64,000 bases of DNA from Burkholderiales bacterium (GTDB taxonomy: Bacteria > Pseudomonadota > Gammaproteobacteria > Burkholderiales > Burkholderiaceae_C), in contig JACRPO010000018.1 of NCBI GenBank assembly GCA_016223165.1, positions 124,001 to 188,000 of the forward strand. The letters are read 5' to 3'. A program made the translations under genes and the position numbers. How positions within the stretch are numbered: position 1 is the stretch's first letter; each line of letters starts with the position of its first letter. Below are positions 17,815-26,788 of this stretch, piece after piece. The notes below the pieces were generated by a model. It saw nothing but the letters and a program-made list of their open reading frames with translations. It had not been told where the DNA came from and made no database searches.

Positions 17815-17995
17815 CGGGCCATTGTGCCCAGCGGCTGCGGGAAGCACGATCAAGCCACTCGCCGGCTGCCCGGCAGCCCAGGCGAGCACGGCCGCATCGC
17901 GTCTCGCGGGGGGCCGGGCTGCCCCGCCGGAGAGTGGCCCCGCCTTCGGCGATGCGTTGCTGGCGGCGACAGCCGTGAGGCGTGCAACGCAGGAA

Positions 17996-18021
17996 GGCCG
18001 AGGGCGCTTTGCCCATCGGCC
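17996..18021 (-). terminator. hairpin, possible terminator of the DUF4148 gene
   Basis: A 10-bp stem with one bulged base (GGCCGA/GGGC pairing with GCCC/TCGGCC) closes a 5-base loop about 50 bp past the DUF4148 stop. Only a short T run follows on the minus strand, so termination strength is uncertain. Confidence 0.4.
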
Positions 18022-18069
18022 TTCGTCATGGCTTCGCAGCGAGGCAGCGCGCCTCGCCGCAAGCGTCGA

Positions 18070-18432
18070 TCAGCGCGCGGCGACGTTGATCACGTCGACG
18101 GTGCCGCGCTTGCCCGGCAGCGTGCGGCCGTCGAAGGACTGCGGCTCGCCGGTGCGGGCCTGCAGTTCGCCGCTGGCGGCGGCGACGATCGCTTCGCCGC
18201 GAACCTGGGCGCGGCTCTTCTGCGACACGAAGACCGGCAGCACCGGCCAGTTCGCTTCGCTGACCTGCAGCGTGCCGTCGGCGCGGGCCTGGGCCAGATC
18301 GGCCAGCACGGCGGCGCGCGTGACGCTGGACGTGGTGGCCTGCGGATATTCGTAGGTGGCTTCCTGGGCGAAAGCGGCGCCGCCGAAACCGATGGCGAGG
18401 GCGGCGATGAGGGTGGAAGTGCGTGCGTTCAT
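18070..18432 (-). CDS. DUF4148 domain-containing exported protein
   Basis: The 120-residue product has a clear signal peptide (MNARTSTLIAALAIGFGGAAFAQ) followed by a DUF4148 domain with the typical TRAAVLADLAQARADGTL. DUF4148 proteins are small periplasmic proteins abundant in Burkholderiales, often several per genome, with no known function. The C-terminal half (FDGRTLPGKRGTVDVINVAAR) is less conserved. The gene stands alone; the 270 bp upstream, towards the aminotransferase gene, hold its promoter but no motif I can name. Confidence 0.85.
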   Translation of the reverse strand: MNARTSTLIAALAIGFGGAAFAQEATYEYPQATTSSVTRAAVLADLAQARADGTLQVSEANWPVLPVFVSQKSRAQVRGEAIVAAASGELQARTGEPQSFDGRTLPGKRGTVDVINVAAR

Positions 18433-18702
18433 GGTTGTGCTCCGTGAGTTCCGAGAGGTTCAGTAGGTTCAGTGGATTCGCGTCTTGAAAGGGACGGTGA
18501 GGGCCCTTCGAAGGAGGCCGGCCGGGTGCCGACCACGGAACGAAGTCTGGGCAGCGCACCATGGCTTTGCCGGACATCCAGATGACAAGTTCGTAATCCG
18601 GCCGGGGCGCGCCCCGTGCAGCGCCGCCGCCCGCCCGCTGTCCACATCAGGCAAAGGGAAAACGAGCGCGCCACGCCACGCACGGAGTGCGATAAATCAC
18701 CC

Positions 18703-19944
18703 ATGCTGACCCTCGACGCCCACGCCAGCGGCCGCCACTTCCTGCAGATCCCCGGGCCAAGCCCGGTGCCCGATCGCATCCTGCGCGCGATCAGCCTGCC
18801 CACCATCGACCATCGCGGGCCGGAGTTCGGCGCCCTCGGGCGCAAGGTGCTGGCCGGCCTGCGCGATGTCTTCCAGACCCGGCACCCGGTCATCGTCTAC
18901 CCCTCTTCGGGCACCGGCGCCTGGGAGGCGGCGCTCGTCAATACGATGTCGCCCGGCGACCACGTGCTGATGTTCGAGACCGGGCACTTCGCCTCGCTGT
19001 GGACGAAGCTCGCGCAGCGCCTGGGCTTGAAGACCGAGGTCGTGGCCTGGCAGGGCACGGACGAGCATCTGCCCGCCGCCCCCGGCTGGCGCCACGGTGT
19101 CGACGCAGCGCTCATCGAGCGGCGCCTGCGCGAAGATGCCCGGCGCAGCATCAAGGCCGTCTGCGTGGTGCACAACGAAACGAGCACCGGCGTCACCAGC
19201 GACATCGCCGCCGTGCGCAACGCCATCGATGCCGCGGGTCACCCGGCGCTGTTGCTGGTCGACACGATCTCCGGCCTCGCGTGCGCCGACTACCGCCACG
19301 ACGAATGGGGTGTGGACGTGACGATCGGCGGCTCGCAGAAGGGGCTGATGCTGCCGCCGGGCATCGGCTTCAACGCCATCTCGCCGAAGGCGCAGGAGGC
19401 GTCGAAGACGGCCACGCTGCCGCGCTCGTACTTCGCCTGGGACGAGATCGTCGCGATGAACCAGGAAGGCTACTGGCCCTACACGCCCAATACCAACCTG
19501 CTCTACGGCTTGTCGGAATCGCTCGACATGCTGCTGGGCGAAGGACTGCCGCAGGTCTTCGCGCGCCACCGGCGCTGGGGCGAAGGCGTGCGCGCGGCGG
19601 TGCGGGCCTGGGGCCTGCCGATCCAGTGCGCCGATGCGGCCGTGCACTCGCCCGTGCTCACCGGCGTCATCACGCCGGTGGGGGTCGATGCCGATGCGCT
19701 GCGCCGCCTGATCCACGAGCGCTTCGACCTCTCGCTCGGCACCGGTCTCGGCAAGGTCAAGGGGCGCATGTTCCGCATCGGCCACCTCGGCGACAGCAAC
19801 GACCTCACGCTGCTCGCCACGATTGCCGGCTGCGAGATGGGCATGAAGCTCGCCGGCATCAAGCTCGCCGGCAGCGGCGTGACGGCGGCGATGGAGCACT
19901 TCGCGAGTCACGCGGCCGCGAAGCCGCTGCAACGGGCCGCCTGA
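18703..19944 (+). CDS. PLP-dependent serine-glyoxylate / alanine-glyoxylate aminotransferase family protein
   Basis: This 413-residue cytoplasmic enzyme is a class V fold-type I aminotransferase. Visible motifs are FLQIPGPSPVPDRIL at the N-terminus, YPSSGTGAWEAAL for phosphate binding, the Asp in LLVDTISGLACADY and the PLP lysine in GGSQKGLMLPPG. The family transfers amino groups from serine or alanine to glyoxylate, making hydroxypyruvate or pyruvate plus glycine. The start at 18703 matches the family's usual N-terminus. It is followed 106 bp downstream by a Bug receptor gene on the same strand, so a link to uptake of an amino or organic acid is possible (inference). Confidence 0.9.
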   Translation: MLTLDAHASGRHFLQIPGPSPVPDRILRAISLPTIDHRGPEFGALGRKVLAGLRDVFQTRHPVIVYPSSGTGAWEAALVNTMSPGDHVLMFETGHFASLWTKLAQRLGLKTEVVAWQGTDEHLPAAPGWRHGVDAALIERRLREDARRSIKAVCVVHNETSTGVTSDIAAVRNAIDAAGHPALLLVDTISGLACADYRHDEWGVDVTIGGSQKGLMLPPGIGFNAISPKAQEASKTATLPRSYFAWDEIVAMNQEGYWPYTPNTNLLYGLSESLDMLLGEGLPQVFARHRRWGEGVRAAVRAWGLPIQCADAAVHSPVLTGVITPVGVDADALRRLIHERFDLSLGTGLGKVKGRMFRIGHLGDSNDLTLLATIAGCEMGMKLAGIKLAGSGVTAAMEHFASHAAAKPLQRAA

Positions 19945-20050
19945 TGCGGCGCGTGCAGGTTGCGCGGCCGGGTGCAGCCTGATGCAGCGCGGCGCCGCCT
20001 GATGCATTCGCCCGATGCGATCCGTTCAGCACAGACCCAAGGAGACACAC

Positions 20051-21031
20051 ATGCAACGACGCACGCTCCTCCAGGCCGCCGTCGGCACCGCCGCCGCGCT
20101 GGCCGCGCCACGGTTCGCGCTCGCGCAGGAGTGGCCGAGCGGCCCCGTGCGCATCATCGTCGGCTTCCCGCCCGGCGGCGGCACCGATGCGCTGGCGCGT
20201 GTCGTCGGTGCCAAGCTCACCGAGATGTGGAAGCAGCAGGTCATCGTCGAGACCAAGGCCGGTGCCGCCGGCATCCTCGCCGCCGAATACACCGCGCTGC
20301 AGCCGAGCGACGGCAGCGTGCTGCTGATGGCGCACATCAACAGCCATGCGCTGGGGCCGGTGCTGCAGCCCAGGCTGCGCTACGACGCCGAGCGCGACTT
20401 CGTGCCCATCGTGATGGTGGGCGTGACGCCCAACCTCTTCATCGCAAACCCCGGGCAGAAGGCGCTCACGGTGCCCGACATCGTCGCCGCCTGCAAGGCG
20501 CAGCCGGGCAAGGTGAGCTTCGGCTCGGCCGGTGCCGGATCGGCGCAGCACCTGGCGCTGGAGATGTTCAAGCTCGCGGCCAAGGTCGATGTGATCCACG
20601 TGCCCTACAAAGGCAGCGGCCCGCTGCTCATCGACTTGATCGGCGGCCAGATCCAGTACAGCTTCGACACCATGACCGCCGCCACGCCGCACGTGAAGAG
20701 CGGCAAGGTGACGGCGATCGCGCAGACGCGCGCCAAGCGCGCGAAGGGCCACCCGAACGTGCCGACGATGCAGGAGCTCGGCTACGCCGGCTTCGAGGCC
20801 ACCACCTGGTACGGCCTCGTCGGGCCGGGCAAGCTGCCCGAGTCGATCGCGGCCAAGGTGAATCGCGACGTCAACGCCGTGCTCGCGATGCCCGACGTGA
20901 TGGAGAAGCTCGACACCTACGGCGCCGAGGACGGCGGCGGCTCGCAGGAGAAGTTCGCCGCCTTCATCAAGGGCGAGATCGCCAAGTGGGGCAAGGTGGT
21001 GAAGGAAGGCAACGTGAAGGTCGACAGCTGA
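20051..21031 (+). CDS. Bug/TctC-family substrate-binding protein
   Basis: This is a 326-residue exported receptor. The N-terminus MQRRTLLQAAVGTAAAL is a short signal sequence cleaved near FALAQ. Bug signatures are VGFPPGGGTDALAR, VETKAGAAGILAA, HVPYKGSGPLLIDL and NVPTMQELGYAG. The ATG at 20051 has GGAGA about 5 bases upstream. It follows the aminotransferase gene at 18703 and precedes the sensor-kinase gene by 95 bp. A functional tie to either is possible but unproven, and no transporter membrane genes are adjacent. Confidence 0.92.
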   Translation: MQRRTLLQAAVGTAAALAAPRFALAQEWPSGPVRIIVGFPPGGGTDALARVVGAKLTEMWKQQVIVETKAGAAGILAAEYTALQPSDGSVLLMAHINSHALGPVLQPRLRYDAERDFVPIVMVGVTPNLFIANPGQKALTVPDIVAACKAQPGKVSFGSAGAGSAQHLALEMFKLAAKVDVIHVPYKGSGPLLIDLIGGQIQYSFDTMTAATPHVKSGKVTAIAQTRAKRAKGHPNVPTMQELGYAGFEATTWYGLVGPGKLPESIAAKVNRDVNAVLAMPDVMEKLDTYGAEDGGGSQEKFAAFIKGEIAKWGKVVKEGNVKVDS

Positions 21032-21112
21032 TCGACAGGCGGGCGGGGCCGGGGCACTGAAAACCGTCCGATACTGACCTGCCGGCGCCGGTTGGGGCGG
21101 CGCCACCATCGA

Positions 21113-21120
21113 GGGGAGGT
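21113..21120 (+). promoter_or_regulatory. ribosome-binding site deciding the GTG start of the hybrid kinase
   Basis: GGGGAGGT lies 6 bases upstream of the GTG at 21127. No ATG in frame precedes the signal peptide, so this site supports the GTG start. Confidence 0.65.
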
Positions 21121-21126
21121 GGGGGA

Positions 21127-24100
21127 GTGTGCTCGACCCGTTGCGGTTGCTCGCGTCGCCCCGGCGGGCCGAGGCGCTGGCCTCTGGTTGGCCGGTTCGT
21201 CGGCCGGATGGTCGGCCTGGCCCTCATGGCCGGCGCCGCGCTCGCCGCCGATGCGGTGCCGCACTTCCGCGCCCCGGAAGCGGGGTTCGCCACTGTCTCC
21301 GGCGCGGCGTCGCAGCCGCTCGGCGGGTCGGTGCTGAGCGAGGCCGAGCGCGCCTTCATCGCCGCGTTGCCCGAGGTGCGTGTGGCGCTCACGGCGCGCG
21401 CCATGCCGCCTTTCGAGCGCATCGAGGCCGATGGCCTCGTCACAGGCATCCACCCGGAGATGCTCACCGCGCTCGGGCGCGCCTTCGGCATCCGCATGCG
21501 GCCCGTCGTCTACCCGACCTGGAGTGCGGCGCTGCAGGCCGTGCGCCTGCGCGAGGCGGACCTGCTGATGACGCTGGGCGTCACCCCCGAGCGGCTGCAG
21601 TACCTGGAGTTCACGCTCGGGGCCACGCCGCGCGCCGGCGCATTGTTCGGTCGCCGCGACGCGCCGCAGCCGCCGCTCGAGAGTGCGACCTTCGTGCTCG
21701 AGCGCGACTACCTGGCCAACGACCATGTGCGGCGACAGTATCCGCGTGCGCGCATTGTCACGGCCGAGAGCACGCGCGAGGCGTTGGAGGCGCTCGCCGC
21801 CGGCCACGCCGACTACTACCTCGGCAGCCTGCTGGAGGCGCTGCACTGGCTCGAGCGGTCGGCCGCGCCGGGCGTCGTGCCGCTGCGCGCGCTGCCGCAC
21901 GGCACCGGCCACTACCACTTCGCGGTGCGCAAGGACTGGGCGCCGCTGGCCGGCATCCTGAACAAGGGCGTGCAGACGCTGCGCGCGCGGCCCAACGAGG
22001 CGCTGAACGCCGCACTCGCCGCGGTCGCACCGATGCTGCGGCCGCCGCAGCCTCTGCGGCTGCGCCCGGATGCGGCCGACGTGCTGCTGCGCCGCCCGCT
22101 GTGGCGGGTCGGCGCGGTGCGCGGCCTGGTGCTGCTCAACGATGTCGACGACAACGGCACGCACTCGGGCATCGCGGCCGAGTACACCGAGCAGGTGGCG
22201 CGCCGCCTCGGTGTGGCGGTGCAGGTGGTCGCCTTCGACAACGTCGCCACCATGCTCGAAGGGCTGCGCGCCGGCGCCATCGACCTGGTGCCGTTCCTCA
22301 CGCGCACGCCGGAGCGCGAGCGCGAGTTCGCTTTCGCCGAACCGTACATCGAGATGCCCTACATGCTCGTGGCGCGCAGCGACGGGCCGCTCTACTGGGG
22401 CCTGGACAGCCTGCGCGGGCGCCGCCTGGCGCTGGCGCTGGCACACCCGCTGCGTGAGCTGCTGGCACGACGCTACGCCGACATTCACATCGTCGACGCG
22501 GCCAACGGCAACGAAGCGATGAACCTCGTGGCCGACGGCAGCGCCGACGCTGCGGTGGAGGTGAAGCTGTTCGCCAACCTGCGCATCAACGCCGACCTCG
22601 GCGCGCGCCTGCGCACGGTGTCCACGGTGGAGGAGTTGCCGGCGCAGTTCCACTTCGCGGCATCGAAGGCGGCGGCCGAGCTGCTGCCGCTCGTCAACCA
22701 GGCGCTCGCCGACATCGACGCCGCGGAGCGCCAGCGCATGCTGCGGCGCTGGGTGGCGGTGGACCTGCAGCCGCCGTTCCCGTGGCAGCGCTACCTGCCG
22801 CTGCTCGCGGTGGCGGCCGCGGCACTGCTCGCCGTGGCCGGGCTCACGCTGTGGTGGATGCGGCGCCTGTCGCGCGAGGTGGCGGCTCGCCGCCGCTCCG
22901 AGCGGCTGCTCAACGACGTGGCCACCACGGTGCCGGGCGTGGCCTTCCGCTATGTCGTCGACCCCGACGGGCGGCTGCGGCATCGCTTCGTCTCGCCATC
23001 GGCGGCCGCCTTTCTCGGCGTCGAGCTCGAGCCCGGCCGCACGCTGCTGCAAAGCCTGGTGCCGCATGCGCACCCGGACCAGCGCGAGGCGGCGCTGGCC
23101 CGCGAGCGCGCCTGCGCCGTCAGCCACGAGCGCTTCAAGCTCACCGCGCTGTTCCAGCTGCCCGGCGCGCGGCCGCGCTGGCTGCACAGCGAGGCCGTGC
23201 ACAGCGCAGGCGAGGGCGGGCGCAGCGTCTGGACCGGCTACATCGTCGATGTCAGCTCCGAGCGCGAGCTGCAGGCACGCCTGGAACAGGAGGCCGGCGC
23301 GCGCAACCTGCTGCTCGCCGCCGCCAGCCACGAGCTGCGCGCGCCGACGCACAACCTGTCGCTGGCGCTGCAGTCGATCGACGCCGGCGCGCTGCCGGGG
23401 CCGGTGGCGGCGGCACTGCGCATCGCGCGCCGCGCCGCGCACACGCTGACGCAGCTGCTCAACGACGTGCTCGACGCCGCCCGCTTCGACACCGGGCCGT
23501 TGCGCCTGCGGCCCACCGCCTTCGCGTTGCACGAGCTGGTGGAAGAGCAGGCCGAGGCCTGGGGCGTGGTGGCGCGTGACAAGGGGCTCGCCTTTCACCA
23601 CCGCGTCGCGGCCGACGTGCCCGCGCTGGTGACGATGGACCCGCTGCGCCTGAAGCAGATCCTCATCAACCTGCTCAGCAACGCCTGCAAGTACACCGTG
23701 GCCGGCCGCGTGGACCTCGAGGTGTCTGTCGAAAGCGGCGGGCTGTGCCTGGCCGTCAGCGACACCGGCCCGGGGCTAGCCGAGGCGGTGCGCTCGCGCC
23801 TGTTCCAGCCCTACACCGCCGGCTCGACGAATGGCGCCGGCGCGCCAGCCGGTGGCAGCACCGGACTCGGCCTGATGGTGTGCCACAACATCGCGGCCGC
23901 CATGGGCGGGCGCATCGACGTGGAGAGCCGGCCGGGGCAGGGCACGCGCTTTGTCGTGCACCTGCCGCTGCCAGGGCCGCGCGAAGGCGCCGAGGCTGCG
24001 ACCGGGGCTGCGACCGAGGCTGCGACCGAGGCCGCACCGTCGGACCGCGCCGCCGAGCCTGCTGCGGCGGCAGTGGTGGGAGCGGCGTCAGCGGAGTCAG

Positions 24101-24570
24101 TGATGGCCGCGCCGGCCGACGCGCCGCCAGCGGGCGGATGCGTCGTGGTGTGCGACGACGATGCCGTGAGCCGCATCCTGACGGCGCAGATCCTGCGCCT
24201 GCGCGGCTACCGCGTCGTCGAAACGGCCGACGGCGCTTCGGCCCTGGCCGCCTGGCGCGATGGCGACGTGCGCGCGCTGATCACCGACCTGGACATGCCC
24301 GGCCTGCAGGGCCGCGAGTTGATCCGCGTACTGCGAGCGGAGGAAGCACGAGCTGCTGGCGCCGCGCCGCGCACCTGGGTCGTGGTGTGTTCGGGGCACC
24401 CGCTGCCCGCCGAGGGCGATGCCGCGAGCTTCGTGCCCGGTTGCGACGCCTACCTGCTGAAGCCGGTGGACATGGACTGCCTCGCGCGCACGCTGGCCGA
24501 AGGCGGCGTGCGGCCGGCATCGACCCCCGCGGCCGCCACTGCCGCGCTGGACGCCGCCCTGGACGCCTAG
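21127..24570 (+). CDS. hybrid sensor histidine kinase with two periplasmic solute-binding domains (BvgS/EvgS-like)
   Basis: The 1147-residue inner-membrane sensor has, in order: a signal segment (about 25-42), two tandem SBP_bac_3 domains (about 70-300 and 315-545), a TM helix (about 558-580), a PAS-like region (about 595-720), HisKA with His in AASHELRAPTHN, HATPase with NLLSNACKYT, DTGPGLA and GSTGLGLMV, a low-complexity linker, and a receiver domain. The receiver has its phospho-acceptor Asp in LITDLDMPG and Lys in LLKPVD. This is the Venus-flytrap architecture of BvgS and EvgS, but without the C-terminal HPt domain. No response-regulator gene is adjacent. The linker before the receiver contains three tandem 12-bp repeats. 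Confidence 0.92.
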   Translation: MCSTRCGCSRRPGGPRRWPLVGRFVGRMVGLALMAGAALAADAVPHFRAPEAGFATVSGAASQPLGGSVLSEAERAFIAALPEVRVALTARAMPPFERIEADGLVTGIHPEMLTALGRAFGIRMRPVVYPTWSAALQAVRLREADLLMTLGVTPERLQYLEFTLGATPRAGALFGRRDAPQPPLESATFVLERDYLANDHVRRQYPRARIVTAESTREALEALAAGHADYYLGSLLEALHWLERSAAPGVVPLRALPHGTGHYHFAVRKDWAPLAGILNKGVQTLRARPNEALNAALAAVAPMLRPPQPLRLRPDAADVLLRRPLWRVGAVRGLVLLNDVDDNGTHSGIAAEYTEQVARRLGVAVQVVAFDNVATMLEGLRAGAIDLVPFLTRTPEREREFAFAEPYIEMPYMLVARSDGPLYWGLDSLRGRRLALALAHPLRELLARRYADIHIVDAANGNEAMNLVADGSADAAVEVKLFANLRINADLGARLRTVSTVEELPAQFHFAASKAAAELLPLVNQALADIDAAERQRMLRRWVAVDLQPPFPWQRYLPLLAVAAAALLAVAGLTLWWMRRLSREVAARRRSERLLNDVATTVPGVAFRYVVDPDGRLRHRFVSPSAAAFLGVELEPGRTLLQSLVPHAHPDQREAALARERACAVSHERFKLTALFQLPGARPRWLHSEAVHSAGEGGRSVWTGYIVDVSSERELQARLEQEAGARNLLLAAASHELRAPTHNLSLALQSIDAGALPGPVAAALRIARRAAHTLTQLLNDVLDAARFDTGPLRLRPTAFALHELVEEQAEAWGVVARDKGLAFHHRVAADVPALVTMDPLRLKQILINLLSNACKYTVAGRVDLEVSVESGGLCLAVSDTGPGLAEAVRSRLFQPYTAGSTNGAGAPAGGSTGLGLMVCHNIAAAMGGRIDVESRPGQGTRFVVHLPLPGPREGAEAATGAATEAATEAAPSDRAAEPAAAAVVGAASAESVMAAPADAPPAGGCVVVCDDDAVSRILTAQILRLRGYRVVETADGASALAAWRDGDVRALITDLDMPGLQGRELIRVLRAEEARAAGAAPRTWVVVCSGHPLPAEGDAASFVPGCDAYLLKPVDMDCLARTLAEGGVRPASTPAAATAALDAALDA
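23995..24030. repeat. 12-bp tandem repeat (three copies) in the kinase-receiver linker
   Basis: GCTGCGACCGGG and two copies of GCTGCGACCGAG lie in tandem and encode an Ala-Ala-Thr-Glu/Gly repeat in the linker between the ATPase and receiver domains. Confidence 0.9.
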
Positions 24571-24578
24571 TTCGTGCG

Positions 24579-24605
24579 GCGGTGTCGCGCGCGCAGCGAC
24601 ACCGC
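24579..24605. terminator. bidirectional hairpin between convergent genes
   Basis: Perfect 10-bp arms (GCGGTGTCGC, 24579-24588, and GCGACACCGC, 24596-24605) around a 7-base loop fill the 43-bp gap between the convergent kinase and lactonase genes. There is no strong T tract, but position and symmetry favour a shared terminator. Confidence 0.65.
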
Positions 24606-24613
24606 TTGCCGGC

Positions 24614-25597
24614 TCACGCCACCGCGCCCCGCGTATTCACGTGCAGCGCATAGAGCGAGTGGCTGGCGGCCATGAAGAGCCGGTTGCGCTTGGGCCCGCC
24701 GAAGCAGACGTTGGCGCAGCGCTCGGGCAGGTGGATCTGCGCCAGCGGCCGGCCCTGCGGGTCGTAGACGCGCACGCCGTCGAGCTCTTCGGGCCGGGCC
24801 GCGGCCGAGCCGTCGCTGCCGAAGCCGCACCACAGGTTGCCCAGGGTGTCGACGGCGAAACCATCGAAGGCGCCGGGGCCCTCGGCGCTGATGAAGAGGC
24901 GCTTGTTGAGCAGCTTGTCGCCGGCCACGTCGTAGGCCCAGATCAGGCGGTGCGGCTTGGCGCGGCTTTCGACGACGTAGAGGGTCTTCTCGTCGGGGCT
25001 GAAGGCGAGGCCGTTGCTGCCGGCGAGGTCTTCGATGAGGCAGGCGAGCTCGCCGCTCGCCGGGTCGATGCGGTAGACGCCGTGCGGCAGCTCGGGCTCG
25101 GCGGGCTCGCCCTCCCACCAGCCCAGGATGCCGAAGGGCGGGTCGGTGAACCAGACGGCGCCGGTGCGTTGCTCGCAGACGATGTCGTTGGGCGAGTTGA
25201 GCCGTTTGCCCTTGTAGCGATCGGCGAGCACGGTGATGCGGCCGTCGTATTCGGTGCGCGTGATGCGCCGCGTGCCGTGCTCGCAGGTGAGCAGGCGGCC
25301 GGCGTTGTCGCGCGCCAAGCCGTTGGCGTGCTGGCTCGGATTGCGGAACTCGCAGAGCGCGCCGCTGCAATCGTCCCAGCGCAGGATGCGGTTGTTCGGG
25401 ATGTCGCTGAACAGCAGGAAACGCCCGTCGCCGAACCACACCGGCCCTTCGGCCCAGTAGAAGCCGGTGGCCAGGCGCTCCACCGTGCCCGACAGCAGGC
25501 GCAAGGTGAGGAAGCGCTCGTCGAGCACTTCGATGCAGGGGTCGGGCAGGCGGTCGTTCGGCGTGAAGGGGGCAGAGGAGGCGGAGGGGGCGTTCAT
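24614..25597 (-). CDS. SMP-30/gluconolactonase-family lactonase, probable aldarolactonase
   Basis: This 327-residue six-bladed beta-propeller protein of the SMP-30/gluconolactonase/LRE family has no signal peptide. Likely metal ligands are Glu in YWAEGPVWFGDG, Asn in GSNGLAFSPDEKTLYV and Asp in FDGFAVDTLGNLW. The family hydrolyses sugar lactones. It is the last gene of the operon that begins with uronate dehydrogenase, whose product is an aldaro-lactone, so hydrolysis of galactaro- or glucaro-lactone to the open aldarate is the natural role (inference from context). A gluconolactonase role cannot be excluded. Confidence 0.88.
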   Translation of the reverse strand: MNAPSASSAPFTPNDRLPDPCIEVLDERFLTLRLLSGTVERLATGFYWAEGPVWFGDGRFLLFSDIPNNRILRWDDCSGALCEFRNPSQHANGLARDNAGRLLTCEHGTRRITRTEYDGRITVLADRYKGKRLNSPNDIVCEQRTGAVWFTDPPFGILGWWEGEPAEPELPHGVYRIDPASGELACLIEDLAGSNGLAFSPDEKTLYVVESRAKPHRLIWAYDVAGDKLLNKRLFISAEGPGAFDGFAVDTLGNLWCGFGSDGSAAARPEELDGVRVYDPQGRPLAQIHLPERCANVCFGGPKRNRLFMAASHSLYALHVNTRGAVA

Positions 25598-25678
25598 GTC
25601 GTCCAGCGGTTCAGCAGTGGATTCGCATCATGCTCGCATGACCGGGGCGCCAAGGGTGGTCGGCCGTCGAGCCGGCCT

Positions 25679-26692
25679 TCATGCGGTTCGCAGTGCCGCG
25701 AGCCTCGTCGCCCGCTCGGCGTTCACGGCGCCGGCGGGCATGCCGCCGCGCAGCAGCTCGGCCAGTTGCGCCACGGTCTCCAGCGCCTGGTGTTCGACGG
25801 CCGGCAGCGTGAGGCCACCGATGTGCGGCGTGGCGATGACGCGAGCATGCCGCGCCAGCGCCGGCGAGGGCATCTGGTCGGGTGCGCGGCCGACATCGAG
25901 CGCGCAGCCGCCGAGGTGGCCGCTGTCCAGCGAGTGCAGCAGCGCCACCTCGTCGACGAGGTTGCCGCGCGAGGCATTGACGAAGACGGCACCGCGCTTC
26001 ATGCGCGCGAAGCGCCGCGCATCCATCAGGTTCTCGGTGCCGGGCAGGGCCGGTGCCAGGCAGACGACATGGTCGGCGGCGGCGAGCAGTGCATCGAGCG
26101 AGGTCTGTTCGGGCGCCGGGGCTTGCCCCGGCGCCGCTTCGGGGACCTGTACCTGCGGGTCGGCCACGAGCACGCGCATGCCGAGCGCGAGCCCGAGCCC
26201 GCAGACGCGCTGGCCGATGTGGCCGTAGCCGATGACGCCGAGCGTCGAGCCGCGCAGCTCGCGCCCCATCGCGATGCGCGCCGTCGTGCCCGTGCGGTAG
26301 GCGTGCACGCTCTCGCTGAGGCCGCGCGCGAGGTCGATGAGGGCGCCGAGCACCCACTCGGCGACGGCGTTGCCGAAGCCGGCGCTGGCCCGGGTGATGA
26401 GCACGCCGTGCACGCTCGCCGCCTCGACGTCGATGTTGCGGATGTCGACCGCGCAGCGCTGGAAGACCGCGAGCTCGGGGCTGGCGGCGAAGAACGCGGC
26501 GCTGGCCGCCGTGCGGCGGTCGCTCACGACCACCTGGCAGCCGCGCGCCGCCTCGGTGAGGGCAGCGCCCTCGAGCGCCTCGCTGCCTTCGTGCAGGCGC
26601 ACCTCGCCCAGCGCGCGCAGCCCGGCGAGCGCCTTGTCGCCGTAGTAGTTGGCGCGTGCGGCGGGGTCGAAGCTGAGGAAGATGGCGGGCAT
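25679..26692 (-). CDS. D-isomer-specific 2-hydroxyacid dehydrogenase
   Basis: This 337-residue NAD(P)-dependent enzyme has the Rossmann motif in GVIGYGHIGQR, catalytic Arg in NASRGNLVDE and His in TPHIGGLTL, all typical of the family that includes glyoxylate/hydroxypyruvate reductases and phosphoglycerate dehydrogenase. It lies between TRAP transporter genes and the lactonase gene in the uronate operon. The aldolase step of aldarate breakdown yields tartronate semialdehyde, which can isomerise to hydroxypyruvate, so a reductase role at that end of the pathway is plausible (inference). The usual reductase GarR is a different family and is not in the window. Confidence 0.87.
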   Translation of the reverse strand: MPAIFLSFDPAARANYYGDKALAGLRALGEVRLHEGSEALEGAALTEAARGCQVVVSDRRTAASAAFFAASPELAVFQRCAVDIRNIDVEAASVHGVLITRASAGFGNAVAEWVLGALIDLARGLSESVHAYRTGTTARIAMGRELRGSTLGVIGYGHIGQRVCGLGLALGMRVLVADPQVQVPEAAPGQAPAPEQTSLDALLAAADHVVCLAPALPGTENLMDARRFARMKRGAVFVNASRGNLVDEVALLHSLDSGHLGGCALDVGRAPDQMPSPALARHARVIATPHIGGLTLPAVEHQALETVAQLAELLRGGMPAGAVNAERATRLAALRTA

Positions 26693-26788
26693 CGCGCGCT
26701 CAGTCCGACAGCGCGAAGGGCAGCGCGGAGAGAGCGGAGAGCGCGGACAGCGCGGGCAGTGCCTCGGCGCCCGCCTGCCGGCGCGCCC

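Noticed and set aside
15925..18447. Open plus-strand frame of 840 codons
   Set aside because: Antisense to the YdiJ-like gene, whose FAD and Fe-S motifs are intact.
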